DNA from: Pyrenopolyporus hunteri | Taxonomy: Eukaryota; Ascomycota; Sordariomycetes; Xylariales; Hypoxylaceae | DNA length: 64,000 nucleotides | Reading direction: 5' to 3' | NCBI GenBank assembly: GCA_902806595.1 | Contig: CADCXC010000044.1 | Location: 434,001-498,000 of the forward strand | Notes under the pieces: model-generated | What the model was told of the DNA's origin: nothing | The model's input: the letters and a program-made list of their open reading frames with translations, nothing else | The model's database searches: none | Shown here: positions 22,234 through 33,674 of the stretch, piece after piece | Layout: the number at the start of each line of letters is the position of its first letter | How positions within the stretch are numbered: position 1 is the stretch's first letter | Made by a program: the position numbers and the translations under genes

Positions 22234-23598
22234 CGTAAGTCTTGTAGGCGAGGGAGAGGGAAAAAAACACAAGTTGGGAAAAAAAGTTGTTGCCTCTTGT
22301 TTTTTTTATTGGGTTGTGTCGAGGAAAGAAATTTCTACGTTCAGCATGCAATGAATCACATAAGTCACTGTACCAGTACCCCACGTCCGCCGATCGTCGG
22401 TTCCCCAGGCCAGGGTCGTACCGATTTACCAGTAAAGACATATCCGCAGGGAAGTCACGTGAGACAGGCCATTTAGATCCCTGCAGACTCCTTTAGCCTG
22501 CTAGGCGGTGACGTACCGGAAACTCAGATTGGCCAATCAGAAGTTTCATAAAGAGGCCTGTCCCTCAGGTCCCGACTTACATGCAGCGCGTATGTACACC
22601 TACATGTATACACACGAGTACATGTATATGTTAAGAGCGTGGCGTGCACAGAAATAACCCCACCAACGTAACCCATTTTATAGTATATATGCAAATACCC
22701 GATCTGCCGACAACCTTATACAAGAGACGTAAAATACATTTCTTTTCTCCCACTTGGTCTCGTGTCCAAGCAGATGGAATTTCCCGATCTAGATGCTATA
22801 TGGCGGAGCAGGCGGTTAGGATCCCGACTATTCTAGACCTCGCAATCGTTACTTCTAGTCCGAAGTTCTTGTCAGCCCCTCGGTCCCACCAATTCCCTTG
22901 AAGATCATGCTACCAAGTCCATATATACTTTGGTATGAGTGGAAATATTTTTAGAAAAGCTACGGAGTTAGTGCAATAATAGGTGAGTTCTTTGATGTTG
23001 TATGCACACGCCGTTATAAGGCACTAATACTTGGAAACTTGGAAGGCATTTGAGCCTAACGAAGTAAGGGGTAGAAAACCCCGAATGTCCAACAAAACAA
23101 TCACCTAACCATATTTAATAAATCTACAACCGCATATAACTTATAATATACAGGCGTATGAATTTAAGAAACGTTAAAGCTTAGGTATAAGGTTATATAA
23201 ACTAGATGTTCAAGTGACCATAATTGACCATATCAACGATCAACGTTTATTTTGATAATGGGTGTTATCGCACCCCATTATAATTCAATGCCGTGCGAGT
23301 TTAGTCAAAAATTAAGGTACTTTTGGTCAATATATCTGTCCTCTATTTATTATGTCTTATATATATAAATAATATAGCATAAGACATGACATGACATAAG
23401 ACTCAAGGCTAGATCTTCGCGTCGATCTATCCTTCAATCGACTCCCGTAAAATTGACGTAGTTATGGATCCTTTCGCGTGGGATAGGGGATAAGACATAT
23501 CTATCGGCCCAGTCGTGTATAGTACGGGACCAAAGTATCTTTCGTATATTTACCTACCTAGGTATACATCACCTTGGTAAGCAGTATGTGTAACTGGG
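22234..23598. other. AT-rich spacer upstream of homocitrate synthase
   Basis: After a short GC-balanced part (the probable homocitrate synthase promoter, to about 22.56 kb), the sequence becomes AT-rich. It includes a TATATATA-containing inverted pair TGTCTTAT...ATAAGACA near 23354-23386 and TACATGTA-type runs near 22590-22630. No gene or mobile-element motif could be read. Confidence 0.45.
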
Positions 23599-24410
23599 TT
23601 ACGATACAATATATAAATAATTGCCGAGTCTAAGAGGTTCGAACTCCGTCGTGAAAGTACTCTGAATATACCAATGGCATTGTCTGATTGCATATAGCAT
23701 TAATGCTTGGATATCATCTGTTAGTGGCACAAGAAGCATGACAGCCTCGGGCCTGATATCAATGGCGATGATAGGGACATTAGATAGGTACTCATGTCTT
23801 AAATGGCTCCCGCAAGCTTTCTTCCAAGTAAAGCAGTCAATGGACCTCATCATTGGACACCACAACTTACGCATATTCTTTGCTATACCCGTAATACATA
23901 GGCTGATAGGCCTTGATCGTTACGTGTTGAAGCAAACCCCAGCCCTATACTATGTAGAATCTTTTAGGTACGTTAGGTCTGGGGGACGGTGTAACCGACT
24001 ACCTTAACCCCCCAGTGCCCACGAATGTGTCGAGGAATAGGTCGGCTTTATAAATTCGCTCTCAAGACTCTGGCTCCTGTTAAAGATACTGGCGACGCCC
24101 GTGTGGGTAATATCGCTGTGGGTCGGGCACCCCAAGGAATTTAGCATGACATTCCCTTCGAGCGCAGAATCAACTAGCTCATCTATATCGCCTCTATAGT
24201 GGTAGTGCTGAACGACACCGAAGCTGAGACTCTTAAGACGGTAATAGAAGCGCAGCGTTGGTACCTCCTAAGGGAACACATCTACTCAACGCCATTAGCT
24301 GCCTACCTAGGTACTATAGGCAGAGACTTTGTTGGACGTAAAAAAACCGGTGTGGCGTTCTTCGATGTTGGTACAATCGCGACTTTACACGGCGACTTGG
24401 TTTGGTGTAG
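23599..24410 (-). pseudogene. Unrecognised, probably truncated or decayed gene
   Basis: Three minus-strand segments join in phase: 24316-24410 region (open from 24410 down to 24315), 24009-24267 and 23599-23882. The first intron is 47 nt (24268-24314; GTACCT...CCTTAG, with a CTAAT branch site) and a second possible one is 126 nt (23883-24008; GTTAAG...GTATAG). The middle exon reads like real protein (RFYYRLKSLSFG, HYHYRGDIDELVDSALEG, HSWALG). The last segment contains SNVPIIAIDIRPEAVMLLVPL. No start codon or upstream exon could be found; a TAA lies just before 24410. The surroundings are AT-rich. I do not recognise the family. It is either the 3' half of a degraded gene or a gene whose first exons I cannot see. 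Confidence 0.35.
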
Positions 24411-26157
24411 TTACTATTTTGAGTTGCCCTGGGGGAGCCCTCGTGGCGCCTGGAGTGGTAGTAGCCGAATGATTCGTATGATTTGTGGTTCGGATATTAA
24501 TAATTATTCTGTCCTGTAACTTCGAAGGTGCCATTAACGAAACTCGACAATGGAGAAGCGCGTTTTTGGTATATCTTTATACTAAGCTGAGCGCATATCT
24601 ATCGAGCTTATACGTCGGGGTAAGAGAAGAGAAACTTTATCATCCCTAAAGAGATTATTTTAAGCACCGGGGGAGCCATAAAGAGATTTTAAATGAATGC
24701 CAAGGGGGGAAGCCAGACATCTTAAATATCACCCACCATCGTACGATGGTTGTCTGATCGAACGGGGATATGACTGCATACCCCGGATCTGGAGGCTGCA
24801 TCATGCAGAATGAGGAAGCTGCCCTTACGGTCGGGTCTCGATGATAGATTGACAAGGCTGTCGACGTAGAATGGTTCTAGAAGAGCATGTGAAAGTGATA
24901 TGGTGAGAGCAGATAAGTACCGGATTTAGTGATAGGAGTATTGCCATCGCAGTAGCGAACATCCCCGAAAGGCCGATCTCCTTGTCGGGGACGCGCTCGG
25001 GTGTTATGCCCAAAGGATCATGCTAAGGCATCTATGAGGCAATTCCAGTAGCCATAGACCGTGTTGCTTATCATGAAAATGTTGCGACTTCAACAAGCAG
25101 GTAGCAAATGCAGGGACAAATCTCAGGATAAGGTGAGGTACGCCCATGCGAGGGTTAAGAGACTTATCCGTTTTCATTTAATGAGCATATATCATTTTAG
25201 ACCTGAGATATCTCCGATTTCAGTGCTGGTTATATAGATGAGGCATATACGGGGGATCGAAATATATACAGTAAGAAAAGGAGCAAAGGGTCATGTACCT
25301 AGGTAGGACATAATTTGAAGCGCTGATTGATTAGATATCGGTCCAAGATCGCAATGTTCATGCAACATGTACAAAGTATGTACACAGACACCGGGTACCT
25401 TCCGTATCCCGGCTACTTTGGCGCATAAGCCACATACAGCTCAGTGGGACTTCAGCCTTAGCCTCATGGGGCTCGTTCAGATGCTCAAATGGCTGCCGCT
25501 TGACCTAATGGGGAAGAGTTGGCGTGGGAGAAGTACCACTCAAAATCGTGGGCGGTGGGCGGCACCGAGGTAACCCCTGCCAAAGCCGGGCTCCGAAATG
25601 CGCAGGTTTCTAAGATCAAATTGTGCAAAGCTGTCCCTATGCAGATGCGGATTTGCAGCTGGCAACTGCTACCTTATCTATAGGTAGAGGCCAGGTACAA
25701 TAGATACTTGCAACTCCGTACCACCACCACCACCAATTCGTTCATCTACGTATTCGAACCCGGAAGATTTTCCACAATTTCGCAACTTTGGCACATCTCA
25801 ACATCATCAATCACCACCACCGTAAAAAAAATTCATGCGCACCTCATAGTCCGGGGCGCTATTCTAAAACTTCGCACTTACGCTTACGCTTCCATTCCCA
25901 GGTGGCTACACCCTCCCTTGCGCATCCTTTGTGCACCTCTTTGTTCCCTTTCTATCCGTATCATCGCCAGGCCTGCCGGCCCGTAATATATCGCATCTGC
26001 GTAACCTCTTCCCAATTCTCTTGAGAGAAAAACATCCACGGCCAGGTTTCTCAACCTAGACAACTCGCACGACCGTCCACCCTCCCGACTCCCTCTAAAC
26101 GCAACCCTGGCGCTTCAACCTAAGGCCTTCGGCGAAGGCTCTGAAGCTGTGGCCAAA
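24411..26157. other. AT-rich spacer, then promoter of the mitochondrial carrier
   Basis: From 24.4 to about 25.3 kb only short, stop-riddled frames are present. From about 25.7 kb the plus strand turns pyrimidine-rich (CCACCACCACC, then CTC-rich), typical of a fungal promoter and 5' leader leading into the carrier gene at 26158. No other gene is seen. Confidence 0.4.
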
Positions 26158-27601
26158 ATGGCCCAGCCTACTCTCGAGCCCGTCGAGGATTATGAGTACG
26201 TCGCTCTCTGTCGGACTTGCTCCTAAGCACTGGAACATGAGCTATGGATGGTCTATATGGTTGTTGTACGGACATATGTTAACTTGGCCTGTCTTACCAG
26301 CTACGAATCCCTGCCTCCCAACTTTTCCCTTGCCCAGAACATGGCCGCTGGCGCCTTTGCGGGCATTGCCGTATGTCTCGACTCCTCCTCCCTTTGAGGG
26401 GCTAACCCGCCTTTGCTAACACAATGATAGGAACACACCGTTATGTATCCGATCGATGCGATCAAGGTGCGCAACACTCAAACCCCGACCGCCTACCCAG
26501 TCTGAGAGCTAACATAGTGTCATATAGACTCGCATGCAAATCCTCAACCCCTCCGCGAACGCAGTCTATAGAGGCATGATCCAAAGCACTATGCGCATAG
26601 CAAGCGGAGAAGGGGTTTTAAAGCTGTGGCGCGGCATGTCGAGCGTCGTCGTCGGAGCGGGTACGTTGTCATTCTAGTGTGCTACGATCTAACGCATTTC
26701 TCACCATCCCGACTAATTAGGACCTGCACATGCCGTCTACTTTGCGACGTATGAGGCTGTTAAGCACCTAATGGGCGGCAACAGGGTTGGCGTTCACCAC
26801 CCCCTCGCAGCAGGTAGGTTCTCAGCTTTCCCCCTCAATCTCTCAGTGGTGTGTCGGCATTGGGTCCTCTAACATTCCCCTCCTTCCCCCTAGCGACGAG
26901 CGGAGCTTGCGCAACAATAGCGAGTGATGCGCTGATGAACCCCTTCGACGGTATGTTGTCACCTAAAAACTCTCTAGACACTCGTCGGACCCCTTCCTCT
27001 AACTGTCCTCGCAGTCATCAAGCAGCGCATGCAAATTCAAAATTCGAGCAAAATGTACCGATCGATGATGGACTGCGCTCGATACGTTTATAAGACCGAA
27101 GGCTTATCGGCCTTTTACGTTTCCTACCCGACAACACTATCCATGACAGTTCCCTTCACCGCTCTTCAGTTCCTCGCCTACGAGTCTATATCTACGACTA
27201 TGAACCCCAGCAAGAAGTACGACCCGTTCACGCATTGCATGGCTGGCGCCGTCGCCGGCGGGTTTGCGGCGGCCTTAACAACGCCAATGGACGTGATCAA
27301 GACGATGCTCCAAACCCGCGGTACCGCCACCGACCCGGAGCTTAGGTCGGTGAATGGATTCATGGCGGGCTGCAGACTGATGTACCAACGAGAAGGTCTG
27401 CGCGGGTTCTTTAAGGGGGTTCGGCCGAGAATAGTGACCACAATGCCGAGTACAGCCATCTGCTGGTCGGCTTACGAGGCATCCAAGTAAGTGCACGTTT
27501 TTTTTTTTATATGCTCATTCCCGGTCTTGATATGAGCCATCTATGCTAATACTTTATCTTATAGGGCTTATTTTATCCGGGCCAACACGTCGTCGTCGTG
27601 A
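26158..27601 (+). CDS. MRS4: Mitochondrial iron carrier (mitoferrin, MRS3/MRS4 type)
   Basis: Eight exons: 26158-26195, 26301-26370, 26431-26466, 26528-26660, 26721-26813, 26894-26950, 27015-27486, 27565-27601; 311 residues, the normal size of the SLC25 family. All three carrier signatures are visible: YPIDAIKTRM, NPFDVIKQRM and TPMDVIKTML. The mitoferrin-specific context GAGPAHAVYFATYE and SYPTTLSMTVPFTALQFLAYE is also present. It moves ferrous iron across the inner mitochondrial membrane for haem and Fe-S cluster synthesis. The last intron sits in the codon of a terminal lysine; without splicing the frame would stop at once (AAG TAA), so the 12-codon last exon is needed. Introns are 51-105 nt. 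Confidence 0.92.
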
Positions 27602-30027
27602 AGGGCAGGGTGAGGCAGGAGTCCAATGTTGTTTTCTCGAGGTATCCACGAATACTCCGCAAATCGGCGCCTCCTATTGCCGATCATCCCGCCCTCAGCA
27701 TATCTCCGAGTAACAGGACCGAGCCCGAGGCTTGCGAGCGCCCAGTATTCCCGCATTTGGCTCTCTCTTGGGCTTAACCGTCTTTACTTGCTTGGGCTTA
27801 CGTGCTTCGTCGCACACGAAAGTAAAAAAAAAAATCCCTTGGCCGCCACCCCTCGTTCCACACGCTCACCGAACCAACCGCAGGCGTCATACGGAAATGC
27901 GTGAGAAAGGGAGATACATGTCCTGGATACCTACCTAACCTATCGCAACTTGCCCCATTGGAGTTTTTCATTTCGCGTGGGGTAGTTCCCGTGGATTCCC
28001 GATCAATTCCACCTTTCCCGGGCGAGGCAAAGATACTTTTACGAGCAATCGGAAAATCAAAAAAGGGAGATAAAAATGCTAAAAAGCAGGATGAGGAGGG
28101 GGGAAGGGTGGCCGACTACCTAGGTAGGCACCGTAATGTACATAAAGACTTGCTTTTTCTTTTCTATCGTATCGCGAGCTCCGAGATTCGCCCATAAGCC
28201 CGAGCGGAGAGAGAGAGAATGTACGAGGACGAGCTCAAATGATAACGGCAGGTACTTCACGAAAGAGACGGCGTTCCGACTGGCCAGTTTCCCTGTTTTC
28301 CGTTGACGATGTTGATGTTAATGATGTTGATGTTAAGACCAGTTTCCTTTGCTCATGATCGGCGACATGATATGCGAGGTGGGATGGGAATTGCATAACG
28401 CAAGTCGGCGACACAAGGCTTATGACGAGGGGGGGGGCTGGGTTGGGATAAAAAAAAAAGAAAGGGGGCGAGAGGGCATTTCCTGGTCTGATCCGACTTG
28501 ATTTTGACCTATCGATTATACACTCCAGTGTACGGATATAAACTACCTACCTATCCAAGTACCTGAACCGGGTACTAGGGTCGCACGGCGCGGTACCGAA
28601 GACGAGGATCGGTGGACTGAGCTTCTGATTTTACTATTATGCTGATACCTCTTTGCCGTACTTACGCACCAACTACTGCTACTATTTGCGAGTATGGTAT
28701 GTATGGCTGGCGTATAGATGTCGGTATCTAGTGGCGTCAACGATTTGAATGAAATGAAAGTTCACCTCTATAAACCAACTTGGTTTTGTTTCCTCCTTTG
28801 TCTTCACTACGACTAAGTGAGAATAGGTTAAGCGCTTAACTTATGTGATGTGAGTAAAGGGACGATTACGCGAATAAACACCTAACTCAACACAAGGTGC
28901 TAAAAGACCGATTCTTACTGCTGTCGTTGTATCTAATACCGCTTTATGCCCAGATGTCCAGGGAAGCGAGCTAAGTCTCTTCCTGGTTCTATACGCTTAC
29001 CCCTAGCCTTGGGCTCGGGCGTTTGCGGAAACTGAGGGTATGCGTATAATACATGATTACATATAACAATGGATGCCTAGGTAGATAGGTAGATAGGTAC
29101 TGTATAAGGTGTTTGGTTAGTGATAGATCATACTGTGGGCTGAGTAGGTAGGTATACTGTAGGTACGAACCGGGATGGATGTGATATCTCCTCGGCGGGA
29201 CATATGGCGAAAACCTCTTACGTACACGAGAGCCTGCCTCTTGGAGAAAATCATCCGTTCAGCAAGGGGACGAATCAATATATTGTATAATAGGGGATGT
29301 CTGGTTATATTGATTAAGGTAAAGAAATGAAAGAAAATCTTCGCTAGACAAAAAGGGTAAATGAGGGAATACAATAGGACTAACTAATCCGGCTTTGTCA
29401 GGTATCTTGTCTTCGTCGGAGATTGTGAGCCTACGTCCAATTGGGGCGGTGCTGGCAAGAGAAGGGATGTTGCGATATTATTATAAATATTAGGTACAAT
29501 AGTACGATAGGGGAGGATAAGTGGCATTTCACGAATTGACATCTACAAGGTGAGACATGTGAGGTTAGAATCCTCTCTTTCAATTGTACTTCTGACTTCA
29601 AATCCACAAAGACTCGAGCATGCTGATGCAATTATTATGTCGAGATAGCCTCTGATGTAGATACTACACAAGGGGTGGGGCTAGCTAGTAAATTCAACGC
29701 CCATCAATAGAATGCTGCGGAAAAAAAATAACATGCATATTCCCGACTTGGTGATGATACTTTGTATTACTCAAAATACAACTCCTCGGCCCATGACTTA
29801 AGCGATAACATCGATAAATCAAAATGTTCGCGGGCCTAAGGAGGCAAGGCATGTCATACATACCTGGTGTGTACGCTTGTATGTACGTTTGTATGTACGG
29901 CGGCTGCCTACTCAGACGCTGTGGTCTTGATTAATAGGATATCTGTTATCAAAGACTCTCAAAAAACTCCACAAACTCCAACCATGCATTATCATGCAAA
30001 ATACCCTCTTGTCTATCCGGGGGGCCC
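27602..30027. other. Convergent intergenic spacer, no gene recognised
   Basis: About 2.4 kb lies between the 3' ends of the carrier and DNAJC3 genes. It contains GATGTTGATGTTAATGATGTT repeats (about 28303-28338), a poly-A/poly-G patch near 28430-28465, TAGGTAGATAGG motifs (about 29077-29150) and a TGTACGYTTGTA tandem (about 29868-29900). Open frames are short and biased in no consistent way. Confidence 0.4.
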
Positions 30028-31666
30028 TTAACCGAACGGGAATCCTCCCGGGAAACCACCGCCTCCAGATCCGAACTTGAACTGGAATTGCTGGCCACCA
30101 CCCTGCTGGAACATGAACGGCCCTCCGCCTCCGAAGGGGTTTCCTTGTTGGAACGGGTTCTGTTGCTCGTGAGAGTTGGGGTCGTCGCCCCTGTCGAACC
30201 TCGCTCGCAGTTCCGGGTTGCTTAGTACCTCGTACGCCTCGTTGATGCTGGCCATCTTCTTCTCCGCCTCCTCCTTGCTTAGACCTTGCTTCGCTGCTTT
30301 ATCGGGGTGATGCAACTTGGTCAGCTTCCGGTAGGCCGCCTTGATCTGCCGCTCATCTGCGTCGTGTGCGACGCCAAGGACCTTGTAATAATCCTTCGTC
30401 TTGCTGCGCTTGAGAGCCACTTGGGCTTTCTGCATTAGAGGGCTGACGATGTTGTTCTTGTCCGGCCTGAGTTCTGCGGCTTTCTTGAGCGTTGCAATGC
30501 AAGGCTCAAAGTCCTCGGCGTCTAGTTGCGTCTTAGCTTTATGCATCAGTCCGTAGAATGAGTTCTCGTCCAGTGACAGAGCTTTTGGACAATATATGCT
30601 AGCCTTCTTGCCATTTGCCTACAAAACAGTTAGCAACTCATTGAATCTTCGATATGCCAAAAAGTGGTGTATTTACCTCGTAATAAGCCTGGCAAGCAGT
30701 TTCAACTAGTCTGGCCAGCAATACATTCGGCGCGCGTTCAGGAATAATGCCGTCCTTCTTGAGCTCCGCAATTTGTTGTTCGACCTCGTTGATCAGGCCT
30801 GGCTCGTCACCAGACGGCACCAATAACTTGACACCGGACATGGGTTGATTCCTCTCTAACGCCTTGTTGACTTTCGCTAACGTCTTATCGATGTTCTTCT
30901 CTTGTTTTAAGAGCTTCTTGCAAGACTTAGATTCGGGATCGGAATGCAGACACTTCTTGACCTGCCCCATACCCTGCTCCATGTCCCCTAGACCGTAGAA
31001 AGTAATAGCTGAGATCTGTAGATGCGGAGTGGTATCGCCCGCTTTCATCTGTAAGATATGGTGTAAATCGCTCATTCCTTCCTCGACTTCTCCCTTCTCG
31101 AATCGGCACTTCACGCGCAGTTCGCGGAGGTTCGGGGCTCGGTTTGCGACTAAGATGGCATCACCGGCTTGGCTTATGCATTCGTCCCAGTTCCCGCTTC
31201 GTGCCGCGGCCTCTGCCAGTTTAGCAGCGCCTTGCGCTTCGATCAACCTCTCATATTCGGGAGAGCCCGGTTTCTGCTTGGCTAGGATGTAGTGTTTCTT
31301 CGCCCCATCCCAGTCGGCGCTTCGAGCCTTCAGTTTACCCAGCTGCAGATGCGCGCCCTCGAAGTCTGGCTTCAGCGCTAGAACCTTGTTGAAATCCGAA
31401 GTGGCCTGGGACGTGCGGCCGAGAGAGAGGTAGGTGGTAGCGCGCTTGAAGAATGTTAGGTAGTCGTTGGGATCGCGGGCGACGGCAGCGTCGTAGTAAA
31501 CCAACGCCTCGTTCGTTTCGCCCTTACTCAGGTGTGATTGCGCCGAGGACAAGAGCGCCGAGATGGGGGTATCGGCGGGTATATCGGATGCAGAAAGGGC
31601 TTGGACAAGACCGGTGGAAGTCAGCGCTGCGGCTGCGAGAGCCAGCGCCGATAGAGGAACAAGCAT
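30028..31666 (-). CDS. ER co-chaperone with TPR repeats and J domain (DNAJC3/P58IPK type)
   Basis: Exons 30677-31666 and 30028-30618 (minus strand) join in phase 0 to 526 residues. The N-terminus is a signal peptide (LVPLSALALAAAALTSTGLVQA). Tetratricopeptide repeats follow (about residues 30-380; for example ALVYYDAAVARDPNDYLTFFKRATTYLSLGR). The J domain spans about residues 405-470, with the HPD motif (KLHHPDK), and a Gly/Phe-rich tail ends GGFPFG. In the family, the TPR region holds unfolded clients and the J domain stimulates the ATPase of the luminal Hsp70 BiP/Kar2. No HDEL-type retention signal is visible. Its start faces HAUS1 about 700 bp away. Confidence 0.9.
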
Positions 31667-32370
31667 GGTGACGCTATGGAGAGTCGCCCGTTGGCGCGGA
31701 CGCCGTCAGGGATCCGGTTCGGTTAAATAGGAGGATCAGGTAGTAAGCGTTACGGAACGGGCGAAAACGAAGAAGTAGAAGGAGGACTTGAAGGTTGTGT
31801 AAGACGGCCGAAAACTGGGTAGGTAAGGATTGGCGAGAAGTAGAGATGAAGAAGAAAGAAATGGACAAGTTTTAAAATGGTACGAAGGTTTAACAAGTGG
31901 CTCGTTCGACGGGTTACGATACGTATCTAGCAGATGCTGCTAATAAGGTACTTTAACGTTTAGTTCATTTACGAGGCGCTAAGAAGTACTCTCTAAACAA
32001 GTTTATCCCTGCATTGACAACCTGGCCACTTCCACCTTGACGTGCGACGCATAGAAGCCCGGATCGAATCGAGCCTACCGGAAATGCGCCACAGCTGACC
32101 GCATCCCAAAGTGGTAAGAGGGGCTAAGGAAGCCGGGGAGCTGCATCCATCCCGTGAAGAAATACCCCACCAATGCCCCCCAATTCAATGCATCCCTGCC
32201 CATCGCGTGTTTGACGTGTTCTGATACTTACACACCTACATTATCTTGCTTCGACCTAGCACTTTATAAATATAGCGATACTTCCATCGGCATTAGCAAT
32301 GTCCGTGAAATAAAAAGTCGAGAAACAAAAGGGGAAAATTGGAAGACCAGAAAAAGAAAAAGAAACAAAA
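31667..32370. promoter_or_regulatory. Shared divergent promoter region DNAJC3/HAUS1
   Basis: This is a 704 bp gap between two divergent start codons. It includes a CCAAT box in each orientation within the HAUS1-proximal half (CCAAT at about 32170 and the reverse ATTGG at about 32337) and an A-rich leader (GAAAAAGAAACAAAA) directly before the HAUS1 ATG. No gene is seen. Assignment as promoter is by position. Confidence 0.4.
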
Positions 32371-33405
32371 ATGTCACACCTCCCCCCCTCCCAAGCAGCC
32401 ATCTTCTCCCCCTCCGTCGCCCGCGCCGCCGCTTCCACCGCCAAAGACTGGTCCTACATCGACAGCTGGCTGCAGAGCAAATTCGCCGCCGCCGCCGCAT
32501 CCTCCACCACCTCCTCTTCCTCCTCGTCCTCCGCTTCCCGCGGCCGACCCCCTCCCTTCGAGCGCAACCCGGAAACCCTGAAAGCCCTGCTCGCCCTCGC
32601 CGCCGCCAACGAGGCCGCCGACGACCACCGCGACCAGCTAGCCCGCATCGAAGAGGCCGCGCTGGAGGAGCTCCGCGCCGAGGAGCGGGACCGGGAGGAC
32701 AGGCGGCGGAGACGGGACGAGCAACAACAAGAACACCAAGGGAAGGAAGAACCGGCACCCCTCGACGGCGACCTGATCGCGCAGGACATCCTCGCCGCCC
32801 TCGAAGCCAACCTCAGCAAGGACGGGTCTGCGGCGCTCACGGCCATGGCGTCCATGGCCGTGGAGCTCGGCGTCGCGTACCCGAGCCCGGAGGACCTGGG
32901 GGCGAAGTTCGTAGCGCTGCAGGGGCGGGCGCTCGAGCTGGAGGACAGCCTGGAGCGGGTGGACCTCTTGCGGCGGTACCTGGACCGGGAGAGCGCGCGG
33001 GCGGCGTCGTTCCTCGAGGAGCTGCGCGCGGGCGAGGCGTACCAGCTCGCGCCGGACCTGGGCAGGCAGAACCTGGACCTGCAGCGGCGTATCAAGGGCG
33101 TGGGCGCGCGGCTGCCCGAGCTGCGGCAGCAGGTGCTGGCCCTGGAGAAGGTGGTTGGGCTGCCGAGCCTGACGGTCGAGGACGTCCGCGGCGAGGAGGA
33201 GGCGTATCTGGGGTTGCTGGCGCGGAAGAAGGAGCTCGACGCTCGGGTTAGGGCGTTCGCGGGGCTACCGCCGGATGTTGAAGCCGCGAGGGCGGAGCTA
33301 GAGGCCCTGCGCGCCGAGCTAAGGGATGCGACGGAGCGGAGAGATGCAAATTTCGAGAAGTTGGTCGAGCGCGAGAGCCCGGTCAAGGTTAGGAGAAGGC
33401 CGTGA
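32371..33405 (+). CDS. HAUS1: Augmin (HAUS) complex subunit 1 homologue
   Basis: A single exon of 344 residues, mostly predicted coiled coil. HAUS1 is part of the eight-subunit augmin complex that recruits gamma-tubulin to existing microtubules for branching nucleation in the spindle. The layout matches the family: an N-terminal WSYIDSWLQSKF block (compare the WLxxxF start of HAUS1), then PPPFERNPETLKALLALAAANEAADDHRD, several heptad stretches, and a C-terminal FAGLPPDVEAARAELEALRAEL block. A Ser-rich linker (about residues 48-58) and a charged run of Arg/Asp/Glu (about 105-118) are low-complexity. The gene is very GC-rich compared with flanking spacers, producing large false frames on the other strand. 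The start is supported by an A-rich leader. Confidence 0.75.
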   Translation: MSHLPPSQAAIFSPSVARAAASTAKDWSYIDSWLQSKFAAAAASSTTSSSSSSSASRGRPPPFERNPETLKALLALAAANEAADDHRDQLARIEEAALEELRAEERDREDRRRRRDEQQQEHQGKEEPAPLDGDLIAQDILAALEANLSKDGSAALTAMASMAVELGVAYPSPEDLGAKFVALQGRALELEDSLERVDLLRRYLDRESARAASFLEELRAGEAYQLAPDLGRQNLDLQRRIKGVGARLPELRQQVLALEKVVGLPSLTVEDVRGEEEAYLGLLARKKELDARVRAFAGLPPDVEAARAELEALRAELRDATERRDANFEKLVERESPVKVRRRP

Positions 33406-33674
33406 AGAACTCCCTGCCACGGCAGTACATGCGACCGGTTGTGTAGACGCCATTAATATTATATTCCTGTATACTCCCGCTACTCCCGCTACCCCCGCTG
33501 TGCAGTGAACAGTAATCAGTACTCGGTACAAGATTTATAATATAGCCCGCTTCTACAATCCCTTTATCGAACTTCTCTTATGTTGCCTCCATCCTCTCCT
33601 CGTTAGTAAAGACAATCGTCTACCCACTCTGGAAAACTTCGATGCTTGAATACACTATAGCGCTGCTATTTCTG

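Noticed and set aside
23637..23652. tRNA gene suggested by GGTTCGAACTCC
   Set aside because: No A box or pairing acceptor ends at the required distance; it falls in a minus-strand coding-like segment.
24199..24519. 106-codon plus-strand frame as a gene
   Set aside because: It overlaps the more protein-like minus-strand exons at 24009-24410 and shows no recognisable motif, so it is more likely the shadow.
32154..33251. 365-codon plus-strand frame overlapping HAUS1
   Set aside because: It is an Arg/Gly/Pro-rich out-of-frame shadow with no motif; the HAUS1 frame carries the conserved sequence.
32454..33386. 310-codon minus-strand open frame
   Set aside because: It is antisense to HAUS1 and consists of Ser/Arg runs caused by high GC; HAUS1 has recognisable family blocks.
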